The notes beneath the pieces are model-generated. The model saw only the letters and a program-made list of their open reading frames with translations, was not told where the DNA came from and ran no database searches. A stretch of DNA of 64,000 nucleotides. It comes from CAWJPW01 sp963844845. Its GTDB lineage: Bacteria > Acidobacteriota > Thermoanaerobaculia > Thermoanaerobaculales > Sulfomarinibacteraceae. The stretch covers positions 310,001-374,000 of the forward strand of contig CAWJPW010000010.1 of NCBI GenBank assembly GCA_963844845.1, read 5' to 3'. Position numbers and translations under genes: made by a program. How positions within the stretch are numbered: position 1 is the stretch's first letter; the number at the start of each line of letters is the position of its first letter. Below are positions 17,147 to 25,044 of this stretch, piece by piece.

Positions 17147-17719
17147 CTAGTTGGAGAGGCCCGCCGGGTGTCGGGACACCACGTGCTCGGCGATGCGCTG
17201 CACTGCCTCGTCCACCTGCTGCGGGGTCGGCACCTGCTCGAGCGGCGGCGCCACCGTGCCCGCCTCCACTCCTTCGTACCCGAAGCCCGCCGCGAGCCGC
17301 GCGTAGGCCTGCCTGTCCTCCAGCCCCTGGCTCGGCACCCGCCCCGTCACCGGGTCGCGCTGCGCCTCGGCGTACTTCACCCACGCCCACTCCAGCCGCT
17401 GCTCCCGCGGCACCCGGTACAGCGCCGCGATCCGCACAAGCTGATTCAGGTCCTGCCCGTCCAGCCGCTGACCCTGCACCATGACCGCACCGTACTTGTG
17501 CCGAAGCCACGAGCCCCAGGCCACGTCGTGCCGGCTCGTCATCCCCCGCCCCGCATACGACGCCGCCGTCACCCCCGCGGCCAGCGCCACGAACGGCGCG
17601 GCCGCAGGAAACGTCACCGCCGTCACCACCGTCGCCGCACCCGCGCTGCTCCACGGCGAGCGCGCCGACGCACATCCGAAAAGGGCAGGGACCAGGGCGA
17701 TGATCAGGAGCTTCTTCAT
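17147..17719 (-). CDS. Hypothetical lipoprotein
   Basis: 190 aa. Lipobox LFGC at residues 13-16 follows a short positively charged N-terminus; a second hydrophobic stretch (about 27-55, VVTAVTFPAAAPFVALAAGV) may be membrane-associated. The remainder is soluble, with a conserved-looking HDVAWGSWLRHKYGAVMVQGQ.LDGQDLNQLVRIAALYRVP block. GGAGG precedes the ATG. I do not recognise the family. Divergent from the ECF sigma gene; a shared regulatory gap of about 280 bp lies between. Confidence 0.7.
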   Translation of the reverse strand: MKKLLIIALVPALFGCASARSPWSSAGAATVVTAVTFPAAAPFVALAAGVTAASYAGRGMTSRHDVAWGSWLRHKYGAVMVQGQRLDGQDLNQLVRIAALYRVPREQRLEWAWVKYAEAQRDPVTGRVPSQGLEDRQAYARLAAGFGYEGVEAGTVAPPLEQVPTPQQVDEAVQRIAEHVVSRHPAGLSN

Positions 17720-17998
17720 GGCTGCCTCCGTTCACTCTCGCTCCGGGTAAGCGCAAGCCGCATGCCAGGCTCTCGAGCTCCAAAACACCCTCAAACCTGC
17801 CCACAGTGTAGCGTTATGAAACAATTCAATAGAGGCACGTGATCCAAACCGGAACACTGCTCCACATCGACGATTCCCTCGTCGGCGGGACAGACCCTTC
17901 GCGTAGCCGCGGGGTGCGACCGATCGTGCGAGAATGAACCTGCGGCGACCGGTGGTTGCGTCGTAACAACCATGACCCACTCGGCATAGGGAGGGTTG

Positions 17999-18556
17999 GT
18001 GGGTGACCTGAGACCCGAGGAGGAGAAGCTCGTCCAATGGATGGTCGGCTACCAGGCCGGCTCCATGGACGACTTCTCATCACTCTACCGGGCACTCGAG
18101 AAGCCTCTGCTGCGCTACCTCATGACCTTCGTTCGCAACGCCGCGGTCGCCGACGACCTACTCCAGGAGACCTTTCTCCAGGTGCACCGTGCGCGGCATA
18201 CCTACATTCCTCCGCGTCCGCTCAAGCCCTGGATCTACGCGGTCACTCGGCACGTCGCCCTCATGTACCTGCGCTCGCAGCGGCGCCGGAAGGAGTCGCC
18301 GCCCATCGACGAACTCCCGGAGGTCCCGATGCCGCCGGACATCGAAGGGCTGGCGGACCGCGCGACCGTGGAGCGCTTGCTGAGCCGTCTCCCGCAGGAG
18401 GCCCGCGAGGTGGTGAGCCTCCACCACCTCCTCGGCCTCAGCTTCAAGGAGGTCGGGCACGTGATGGGAATCTCGCCTGGAGCCGCCAAGGTGCGCGCCC
18501 ACCGCGCGCTCAAGACCCTGCGTGAGGAGCTTGCAGACGAGGGTGTGAACCGATGA
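17999..18556 (+). CDS. ECF-type RNA polymerase sigma factor
   Basis: 185 aa. Region 2 reads FSSLYRALEKPLLRYLMTFVRNAAVADDLLQETFLQVHRAR..Y; region 4 reads RLPQEAREVVSLHHLLGLSFKEVGHVMGISPGAAKVRAHRALKTLRE. Typical ECF length. It overlaps the next gene by 4 bp (ATGA), which encodes an NrsF-type membrane anti-sigma, so the pair is a sigma/anti-sigma unit. AGGGAGGG lies just before the GTG; a TTG one codon upstream is an alternative start. Inducing signal not shown, but NrsF proteins respond to redox or metal stress. Confidence 0.92.
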   Translation: MGDLRPEEEKLVQWMVGYQAGSMDDFSSLYRALEKPLLRYLMTFVRNAAVADDLLQETFLQVHRARHTYIPPRPLKPWIYAVTRHVALMYLRSQRRRKESPPIDELPEVPMPPDIEGLADRATVERLLSRLPQEAREVVSLHHLLGLSFKEVGHVMGISPGAAKVRAHRALKTLREELADEGVNR

Positions 18557-19227
18557 CGGGCACACCCCTGCCCCCCCGTGTGCGCGAGGCCGTGGAGCAG
18601 GACCACCGACCGGTGAGGCCGCTGGCGCCGGCATGGCGCCGAGCCCTGGTAGTTGCCGGGCTCGCCACCCTGGTGCTGGCCACGACGGTGCTGACCTCCC
18701 ACCTGCGCACCGACCTCCACCACCTGCCCATGTGGGTGAGCTGGGGGGCGGCGATGCTCGAGCTCATGACGGGAGTGCTTCTGGTGGGGCTCGCCCTGCG
18801 CGAGGCGGTGCCCGGATCGGCGCTACCCCGAAGCTGGGTGCTGATCGCCATCGCCACCGCGATGCTCCTCCAGGTCCTGGTGGCGGCAGTGACGTGGATG
18901 TACAGCCCGGGGCTCCCGCTCGAGCAGATGGCCGCAGCCGCCGGCTTCGGTTGCCTGCGCCACGAGAGCCTGCTCGCCCTCCCGGCCTTCGCACTGACAG
19001 CGTGGCTGGTGCTGCGCGCCCTCCCGGTGCATCCGGCCATGGCCGGCCTGCTGGGCGGTGCCGGCGCCGGCCTCACCGCCGATGCCGTCGACCACCTCCT
19101 CTGCCCCATTTCCAACCTCCACCACGTGCTGGTGTGGCATACCGGCGCCATCCTTCTCTTCACGGTCCTGGGCTGGGTGGCCGGGCGGGTGTGGGAAGCC
19201 TCCCGCGCCCGTCGTCGTTTCAGATGA
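18553..19227 (+). CDS. nrsF: NrsF-family (DUF1109) membrane anti-sigma factor
   Basis: 224 aa, six predicted membrane helices after a 25-residue cytoplasmic N-terminus. Conserved family features are the GCLRHE cysteine motif (about residue 137) and DHLLCPISNLHHVLVWHTGAI (about 180-200). In Caulobacter NrsF relatives bind the cognate ECF sigma, and paired cysteines sense oxidants or heavy metals. The two Cys here fit that mechanism. Translation is coupled to the sigma gene. The following rubrerythrin and ferrochelatase genes may belong to the regulon. Confidence 0.85.
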   Translation: MTGTPLPPRVREAVEQDHRPVRPLAPAWRRALVVAGLATLVLATTVLTSHLRTDLHHLPMWVSWGAAMLELMTGVLLVGLALREAVPGSALPRSWVLIAIATAMLLQVLVAAVTWMYSPGLPLEQMAAAAGFGCLRHESLLALPAFALTAWLVLRALPVHPAMAGLLGGAGAGLTADAVDHLLCPISNLHHVLVWHTGAILLFTVLGWVAGRVWEASRARRRFR

Positions 19228-19304
19228 GGGTTGCTTGACAGGCCCGGTCGCGACGGGCAGAGTGTCCACCGGGCCCGATCCCGGCCCCTGATCGGAGGAG
19301 AAAA

Positions 19305-19826
19305 ATGAGCACCGCCATCGACTTCGCCAACCTCACGCTGCAGGACGCCCTCGACTTCGCCATCCTCGTGGAGGATGAGGCCGAGGAGCGCTACCAGGAG
19401 TTCACATCACAGATGGAGCTCCACCACACTCCCGAGGCCGCCCAGTTCTTCCGATTCATGGCCCGCAACGAGCACCGTCACGGCGAAGAGCTCAGGGCGC
19501 GCCGCACCGAGCTCTTCGGCGCCGCCGAGAGCCACGTCGACAGCTCCGCGCTGTACGACGTGGAGGCCCCGCAGTACGACAAGGCGCGGGCGTTCATGTC
19601 GGCCAAGGACTCGCTTCTCGTCGCACTGCAGTCGGAGGTCAAGGCGTACGACTTCTTCGACAAGGCGCTCGAGCACATCGCCGACGCGTCGGTGCGCGAG
19701 CTCTTCGAGGAGCTTCGCAGCGAGGAGATCGACCACCAGAACATGGTCAAGCGGGAGCTCGCCAAGCTGCCCCCCGAGGCGGACTTCAACCCCGACGACT
19801 TCACCGACGAGGCAACCGCGCAGTAG
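19305..19826 (+). CDS. Rubrerythrin-type ferritin-like protein
   Basis: 173 aa, four-helix bundle with the di-iron ligands in VEDEAEERY, NEHRHGEEL, SEVKAYDFF and EEIDHQNMV (two E-x-x-H-like pairs). The C-terminal rubredoxin Cys4 domain of classical rubrerythrin is missing, so it belongs to the shorter erythrin-like group. Expected to reduce peroxide or handle iron. GGAGGAG precedes the ATG. Placed directly after the ECF/anti-sigma pair and before ferrochelatase. Confidence 0.88.
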   Translation: MSTAIDFANLTLQDALDFAILVEDEAEERYQEFTSQMELHHTPEAAQFFRFMARNEHRHGEELRARRTELFGAAESHVDSSALYDVEAPQYDKARAFMSAKDSLLVALQSEVKAYDFFDKALEHIADASVRELFEELRSEEIDHQNMVKRELAKLPPEADFNPDDFTDEATAQ

Positions 19827-19877
19827 TAGCGCACGGCAGCCTTCGCCCGCCTGGGCCGCCACGGAAGGCACCCGAGC

Positions 19878-20897
19878 ATGAGCTACGGTCCCGAGCCGAC
19901 TCCGCCGACTCCCGCGCCGCGACTCGGTGTGCTGCTCACCAATCTCGGCACCCCCGAGGAGCCGACCGCCCGGGGCCTCCGACCCTACCTGCGCGAGTTC
20001 CTCGGAGATCCTCGCGTGGTCGAGGCGCCGCGCGCCGTTTGGTGGGCGGTGCTCAACCTCGTGATCGTGCCCTTCCGCTCGCCACGCTCGGCCCGCCTCT
20101 ACGCCAACATCTGGTCGCCGGAGGGCTCCCCTCTGCTGAGCACGACCCTTCGCCAGGCTACTGCCGTGGCCCGGCGGCTCGAGCGCCGCACCGGGCTCAA
20201 GCTGCCGGTCGTGGCGGCGATGCGCTACGGCAGGCCCTCCCTGCGGGAGGGCCTCGGCGAGCTGCGCCGCCAGGGCTGTCGGCGGATTCTCGTGCTCCCC
20301 CTGTACCCCCAGTACTCCGCAGCCACCGTGGGCTCGACCTTCGACGGCGTCGCCGCGGAGCTCATGCGCTGGCGCTGGGTTCCGGAGCTGCGCACCATCG
20401 GGAGCTACCACGATCACCCCGGGTACATCGCAGCGCTGGCGGCAAGCGTGCGGAATTTCTGGGCCGAGGTCGGCGAGCCGTCGCGCCTGATGATGTCGTT
20501 TCACGGCGTTCCCAAGCGGTATGCCGACGCCGGCGACCCCTACCCCGAGCAGTGCCGGTCGACGGCGCGATTGCTCGCGGAGGCGCTCGCCCTCCCCGAC
20601 GACCGCTGGGTGATGACCTTCCAGTCTCGCTTCGGCCGCGAGGAGTGGCTGCAGCCGTACACCGACGTCACTCTCGAGGAGTGGGGAAAGGCAGGTGTAC
20701 GCGGCGTGCACGTGATGTGTCCCGGCTTCTCGGCCGACTGCCTAGAGACCCTCGAGGAGATCGCCATCACCGACCGCGAGATCTTCGAGCACGCGGGCGG
20801 CTCAGACTTCCGCTATATCTCCGCCCTCAATGACCTCCCCGATCACGTCGAGGCCCTCGTCGACCTCATCGCCGACAACCTGCAGGGCTGGCTCTAG
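19878..20897 (+). CDS. hemH: Ferrochelatase HemH
   Basis: 339 aa, full length. Inserts ferrous iron into protoporphyrin IX (or coproporphyrin III) as a late haem step. LTNLGTPEEP at the N-terminus, LPLYPQYSAATVGS, the metal-binding His209 in SFHGVPKRY, TFQSRFGREEWLQPYT and CPGFSADCLETLEEI are all family signatures. Its stop codon TAG lies inside the first four bases (CTAG) of a MITE-like repeat, so the insertion may have supplied the present 3' end. The cytochrome-rich genome needs haem, consistent with its role. Confidence 0.96.
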   Translation: MSYGPEPTPPTPAPRLGVLLTNLGTPEEPTARGLRPYLREFLGDPRVVEAPRAVWWAVLNLVIVPFRSPRSARLYANIWSPEGSPLLSTTLRQATAVARRLERRTGLKLPVVAAMRYGRPSLREGLGELRRQGCRRILVLPLYPQYSAATVGSTFDGVAAELMRWRWVPELRTIGSYHDHPGYIAALAASVRNFWAEVGEPSRLMMSFHGVPKRYADAGDPYPEQCRSTARLLAEALALPDDRWVMTFQSRFGREEWLQPYTDVTLEEWGKAGVRGVHVMCPGFSADCLETLEEIAITDREIFEHAGGSDFRYISALNDLPDHVEALVDLIADNLQGWL

Positions 20898-21060
20898 TGT
20901 CCTGTTTGGGAAGTCCTATGTGCTAGTCGCGCAGCCAGCGTGTTCCCTGGCAAGGCGCGACGACGAAGTCGTAGCAACGCTACTTCGAGGAGGAGCAACG
21001 CAGCCAGGGGCCGCGATGACAAGCGAATAGTCCATTGGGATTTTCCAAACAGGACACTAG
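20894..21060. repeat. MITE-like inverted-repeat element, copy 2 of 3
   Basis: 167 bp, the best-preserved copy. CTAGTGTCCTGTTTGG at the left and CCAAACAGGACACTAG at the right are perfect 16-bp terminal inverted repeats. Inner hairpins ACGAC-GAA-GTCGT and GTAGC-AAC-GCTAC overlap by two bases. It overlaps the hemH stop codon by 4 bp. No transposase. Confidence 0.9.
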
Positions 21061-21242
21061 TACCCGAGGATCCCGAGGCCCGACGAGTGAGCGCTCGGGC
21101 CGCGACTGGTCGCGCCTGGGTGGCGGCTCCGAACGAGCCTTGCCGGGGGCTCGCCCTGCCGTGGCTGACCGCGACCACCTACGGGGCCACAAAGTCCCGG
21201 CCACGAACGTCGGTGCGCTCGAGCTCCCGAACCGGGGGGCGT

Positions 21243-22310
21243 CTACCAGCCCAGCGCCTTGTGGCACGACACGCACTCCGCCGGCAGGGGCGGCAGCTCA
21301 GCACCGTCGGGACCGCCTGAATGCGGGTCCCACCGGCCCGCGGCCTGGGCGGCCCGCTCGGCGGCGGCGCGGCTGGCAAATGCATGGATGAAGCGCGTCC
21401 GCCTCGCACCCGCGATGACGTCCTTCACGTCGTCCGCTTCCAGGGTCCCGAACACGACCGGCTCCACCGCCGTGGCCTCGCCGAAGGTGCACCGGGGAAT
21501 CTGCCCCTCGATGGGGATCATCAGGTACGAGCAGGGCCCGATCCGCCCGTCCCAACCGACGAAGAGCGAGAGCAGGGGATTGCGGGCACATGCGGTGAGT
21601 CGATCACCCCCGCGCGGCGGCAGGGAGCAGTCGATCCCCGCCGACCGCGCCACGCTCAGCGCCACGCCGAGCTCCTCAGCGATTCCCGGCCGCAGCTCGG
21701 TACCGAAATGGGCGGCCTCCTCCAACAACCCGAAGCTCGGCGTGCAGTCCAGGTGTCCCACCCTCACACCGTCCGCTCCCGCCGCGGCCGCCCGGTCGAT
21801 GGCGCCGGGGAGATCGTGGGCGTTGTCCGCGGTGAGGAGGTAGAGCACCTCCACCCGGGGGAGGTGGCGCCGCCCCCTCGCCTCGGTCAGACGTGCCACA
21901 GCCCGCCACACACCGTCGACCGTGAGACCGCCGCGCAGGCCGGCGTGGCGGACGGCGCCGCCCGCCACGGTGAGCGAGACCCGGGTCACCCCCGCGGCGA
22001 CGATCCAGTCTGCGGCCGCATCCATCAGGTCTCCATTGGTGGCGACGCTCACCGCGCAGCCGGCGGCGCGGGCGTCCTCCACCATGGCGCGTAGCTCGGG
22101 GTGAAGCAGCGGCTCGCCCCAGCCACGCAGCTCGAGCTGCTCGACCAGGTCCAGGTGTCGCTTCAGGCGCTCCCACAAGCCCCACGACAGGTCGCCACCC
22201 CGCCACCTGCCGGCCAGCACCGAGCGCGCACAGACGGCACAGCACCGTGTACATCGGCTTGTAGCCTCGACCTCCAGAACCCGCAGCGGTCGCCTCGTGG
22301 CGTGGCTCAT
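21243..22310 (-). CDS. Radical SAM protein with SPASM-like C-terminus
   Basis: 355 aa. The 4Fe-4S/SAM motif is CTRCCAVC (C-x3-C-x2-C, about residues 19-26), followed by ELRGWGEPLLHPEL (GGE-like motif) and ATNGDLM. C-terminal cysteines (CARNPLLSLFVGWDGRIGPC, IPRC, CVSCHKALGW) are placed like a SPASM auxiliary cluster, though spacing is unusual and the protein ends in a CxxCH that may not be a haem site because no signal peptide is present. Substrate unknown. ATG start chosen before the SAM motif; the ribosome site is weak. Confidence 0.82.
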   Translation of the reverse strand: MSHATRRPLRVLEVEATSRCTRCCAVCARSVLAGRWRGGDLSWGLWERLKRHLDLVEQLELRGWGEPLLHPELRAMVEDARAAGCAVSVATNGDLMDAAADWIVAAGVTRVSLTVAGGAVRHAGLRGGLTVDGVWRAVARLTEARGRRHLPRVEVLYLLTADNAHDLPGAIDRAAAAGADGVRVGHLDCTPSFGLLEEAAHFGTELRPGIAEELGVALSVARSAGIDCSLPPRGGDRLTACARNPLLSLFVGWDGRIGPCSYLMIPIEGQIPRCTFGEATAVEPVVFGTLEADDVKDVIAGARRTRFIHAFASRAAAERAAQAAGRWDPHSGGPDGAELPPLPAECVSCHKALGW

Positions 22311-22379
22311 GATCCAAACATGGGTTCTTGAGCGCCAATACTCAATCGCTCCGACCACATTTTTTCCTGTGGTAGCGTG

Positions 22380-23282
22380 ATGATGATGCAGATCGTCATC
22401 AGTGGCTCCGGAGGCCTCGTCGGGGGGCACCTGGTTCCGTTTCTTCGCAGCCTCGGTCACGAGGTGCGGCGGCTGATCCGCGGCGACTCCGCCGCCCAGG
22501 CGCCGGATGCCGTGGCGTGGCAACCGGCCAACGGCGAGCTCGACCCGGCGGCACTGGCCGGAGCCGACGCCGTGGTGAACCTCAACGGGCGAGGCCTCAG
22601 CGATCGCCGATGGACTCACACGTTCAAGGACGAGCTCCGCGCAAGCCGGATCGAATCCACTCGCACGCTGGTCACGGCCCTCGCGGCCGCCGACCCGCGC
22701 CCCCCTCTGCTCATCAGCGCCTCGGCGGTGGGGTACTACGGCGACCGCGGCGACGAACCGGTCGACGAGTCAGCAGGTCCCGGTAACGGCTTTCTCGCTC
22801 AGCTGGCCAAGGACTGGGAAGCCGAGGCCCGGCTCGCTGCCGATGCCGGCGCCCGCGTTGTGCTCCTCCGCCTCGGTATCGTGGTGGGACGGGGAGGCGC
22901 GCTGGGCACCATGACACCGATCTTCAAGCTGGGTCTCGGCGGACCCATCGGCAACGGCCGCCAGTGGTGGTCGTGGGTAGCGATGGAGGACGTTCTCGGC
23001 GCCGTGCGCCTCGCTCTTGAAGAGCCCGCTCTGACAGGGCCGGTGAATGTGGTGTCACCGAAGGAGAGCCGCTGCCGTGACTTCGTCACGACCCTGGGCG
23101 CCGTCCTGCGCCGCCCGGCGGTCATCCCGCTGCCGGCAGCCGCCGCCCGGCTCGCCCTCGGCGAGATGGCCGGCGAGATGCTCCTTGCCAGCACCAGGGC
23201 CCGGCCGGCGGCCCTCGAGGCCGCCGGCTACCAGTTCCGCGTCCCCGCCCTCGAGCAGGCCATGAAGCGCGCCCTCGACTAG
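22380..23282 (+). CDS. TIGR01777-family NAD(P)-dependent epimerase
   Basis: About 300 aa. Rossmann motif GSGGLVGGHLVPFL at the N-terminus, SASAVGYYGDRGDEPVDESAG, RLGIVVGRGGALGTM and the C-terminal DUF1731 domain (RRPAVIPLPAAAARLALGEMAGEMLLAS). The family includes E. coli YfcH and chloroplast SulA; activity is unproven. GTG and three consecutive ATG codons (22377-22388) are all possible starts. Like hemH it ends with TAG within the CTAG edge of a MITE-like element. Confidence 0.9.
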   Translation: MMMQIVISGSGGLVGGHLVPFLRSLGHEVRRLIRGDSAAQAPDAVAWQPANGELDPAALAGADAVVNLNGRGLSDRRWTHTFKDELRASRIESTRTLVTALAAADPRPPLLISASAVGYYGDRGDEPVDESAGPGNGFLAQLAKDWEAEARLAADAGARVVLLRLGIVVGRGGALGTMTPIFKLGLGGPIGNGRQWWSWVAMEDVLGAVRLALEEPALTGPVNVVSPKESRCRDFVTTLGAVLRRPAVIPLPAAAARLALGEMAGEMLLASTRARPAALEAAGYQFRVPALEQAMKRALD

Positions 23283-23444
23283 TGCCCTGTTTGGGAAGTC
23301 CTCTGTGCTATTCGCGCAGCCAGCGTGGTTCCTAGCAAGGCGCGACGACGAAGTCGTAGCAACGCTACTTCGAGGAGGAGCAACGCCGCCAGGGGTTGCG
23401 CTGACAAGCAAAGGGCCCTTGGGATTTTCCAAACAGGACACGAG
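23279..23444. repeat. MITE-like inverted-repeat element, copy 3 of 3
   Basis: 166 bp. Left end CTAGTGCCCTGTTTGG and right end CCAAACAGGACACGAG differ from copy 2 by single bases. The hairpin core GACGACGAAGTCGTAGCAA is identical to copy 2. It overlaps the stop codon of the epimerase gene. Confidence 0.9.
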
Positions 23445-23595
23445 AGCCTTCGCGCCGCACCGAGCGGTGCTCTGTCGCGTCGCGGTGGTCCAGCCCGCAC
23501 CGCCCGCTCCGCGTGTCCCGGGCCTCCTGCCCGGGCGCGCGGCCCCCACGGCCGCCATTGCACGTGCCACGACGACGGATCTCGGCTCGCGCCAC

Positions 23596-24807
23596 TCAAC
23601 CAATCTGCTCGAGGGCGGTGCGCGCGATCTCGGCTCCTATGGCCAACGAGGCGGTGGCCGCGGGCGAAGGTGCGTTGAGCACGTGCACCATCCCCTCGGC
23701 GCGCACGATGTGGAAGTCGTCGAGGAGGGCGCCGTCGCGGGCGAGCGCCTGGGCGCGGACCCCCGCGCCTCCCCGGCACACATCCCCGGCGCTGATCTCG
23801 GGCACCAGCGCGGCGAGCGAGCGGACGAACGCCCGCTTGGACAGGGAACGCCACTGCTCGGCCATACCCGTGCGCCAGTAGCGCCCGGCCAGGCGCCAGA
23901 ATCCCGGAAACGAGAAGGTGGCCCATGCATCGCGCAGGGAGAAGCTGAAGCGCCCATAGCCCTCGCGGGCGAGGGCCAGCACCGCGTTGGGACCCGCCTC
24001 GACACTGCCGTCCACCCGCCTCGTGAAATGGACGCCCAAGAACGGGAAGGAAGGGTCGGGCACCGGGTACACCAGGTTGCGCACGAGGTCGCGGCTGCTC
24101 TCCACCAGGTCGTAGTACTCGCCTCGGAACGGCACGATGTGCACACCCGGGTCGACCCCGGCGAGACGGGCGACCCGGTCGCTCTCGAGACCGGCACAGT
24201 TGACCAGGAAGCGGCAGCCGAGCTCACCCTCCGAGGTCTCGACCGTGAGCCCGTCCGGGTGGCGCCTGATGCCGCGCACCTGCGCCGAGGTGTGCACCTC
24301 CCCGCCCGCGGCGCGGACATCGTCGGCAAACGCCTCGGTCACCCGCACGTAGTCCACGATGCCGGTCTCGGGGACGTGCAGCCCGGCCACGCCGCGGACG
24401 TGCGGCTCGAGCTCCTCGACTCCGCTCGCGTCAAGGCGCCGGATGCCATCCAGTCCGTTGGCGCGGCCGCGGCGCTCCAGCTCGGCGAGGGCGGGCTCCT
24501 GTTCAGGAGTCGTGGCCACCACCACCTTGCCGCAACGCTCCCAGGGCAGGCCGCGCTCCTGGCAGTAGCGCTCCAGCGCCCGGCGCCCCTCCACGCAGGT
24601 CCGCGCCTTGGCGGACCCGGGCCGGTAGTAGAGCCCCGAGTGGACCACTCCGCTGTTGTTGCCGGTCTGATGGGCGGCGAGCCGGCGCTCGGCCTCCACT
24701 ACCACGAGGCGCAGGCGGCGCTCCTCGAGGAGGGCCCGCGCCGTCGCCACTCCGACGATTCCGCCTCCCACCACGACGACGTCGCGGCGCTGGTTGCCTC
24801 CCGACAT
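23596..24807 (-). CDS. lhgO: L-2-hydroxyglutarate oxidase
   Basis: 403 aa FAD-dependent oxidoreductase of the DAO superfamily. DVVVVGGGIVGVATARAL near the N-terminus is the FAD-binding GxGxxG, TGNNSGVVHSGLYY and VPFRGEYYDL are LhgO signatures, and the C-terminal GGAGVRAQALARDGALLDDF is diagnostic. LhgO oxidises L-2-hydroxyglutarate to 2-oxoglutarate and passes electrons to the quinone pool. GGGGAGG precedes the ATG. Stands alone on its strand. Confidence 0.93.
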   Translation of the reverse strand: MSGGNQRRDVVVVGGGIVGVATARALLEERRLRLVVVEAERRLAAHQTGNNSGVVHSGLYYRPGSAKARTCVEGRRALERYCQERGLPWERCGKVVVATTPEQEPALAELERRGRANGLDGIRRLDASGVEELEPHVRGVAGLHVPETGIVDYVRVTEAFADDVRAAGGEVHTSAQVRGIRRHPDGLTVETSEGELGCRFLVNCAGLESDRVARLAGVDPGVHIVPFRGEYYDLVESSRDLVRNLVYPVPDPSFPFLGVHFTRRVDGSVEAGPNAVLALAREGYGRFSFSLRDAWATFSFPGFWRLAGRYWRTGMAEQWRSLSKRAFVRSLAALVPEISAGDVCRGGAGVRAQALARDGALLDDFHIVRAEGMVHVLNAPSPAATASLAIGAEIARTALEQIG

Positions 24808-25044
24808 GCCCACCTCCCCGGGCATTATCTCAGTAACCGGACGCCGACCGGGCGGGCAGCGGCGGCATTCAGGCACCCCCACGCCGACCCCGGGCGCTCG
24901 CCTGTACCACTCACGTCCCGAGCCTCCGCAACCAGACCATGGAACGCGCACGATGCGTCATGGGAAGCAAGATCATCCGAGCGTGGCCCGATGCCACAGG
25001 AGCCCGCCGGCCACCTCGGCTGATCCCCTCTTTCGCCTGCCCCA

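Noticed and set aside
20830..21030. Small frames that read through the MITE-like elements and look alike in copies 2 and 3
   Set aside because: Similarity is due to the repeat DNA; frames begin in unrelated genes and end inside the element.
22257..22310. C-terminal CVSCH of the radical SAM protein as a haem site
   Set aside because: The protein has no export signal, so covalent haem attachment is not expected; the cysteines more likely hold a Fe-S cluster. The start region listed here shows no signal peptide.
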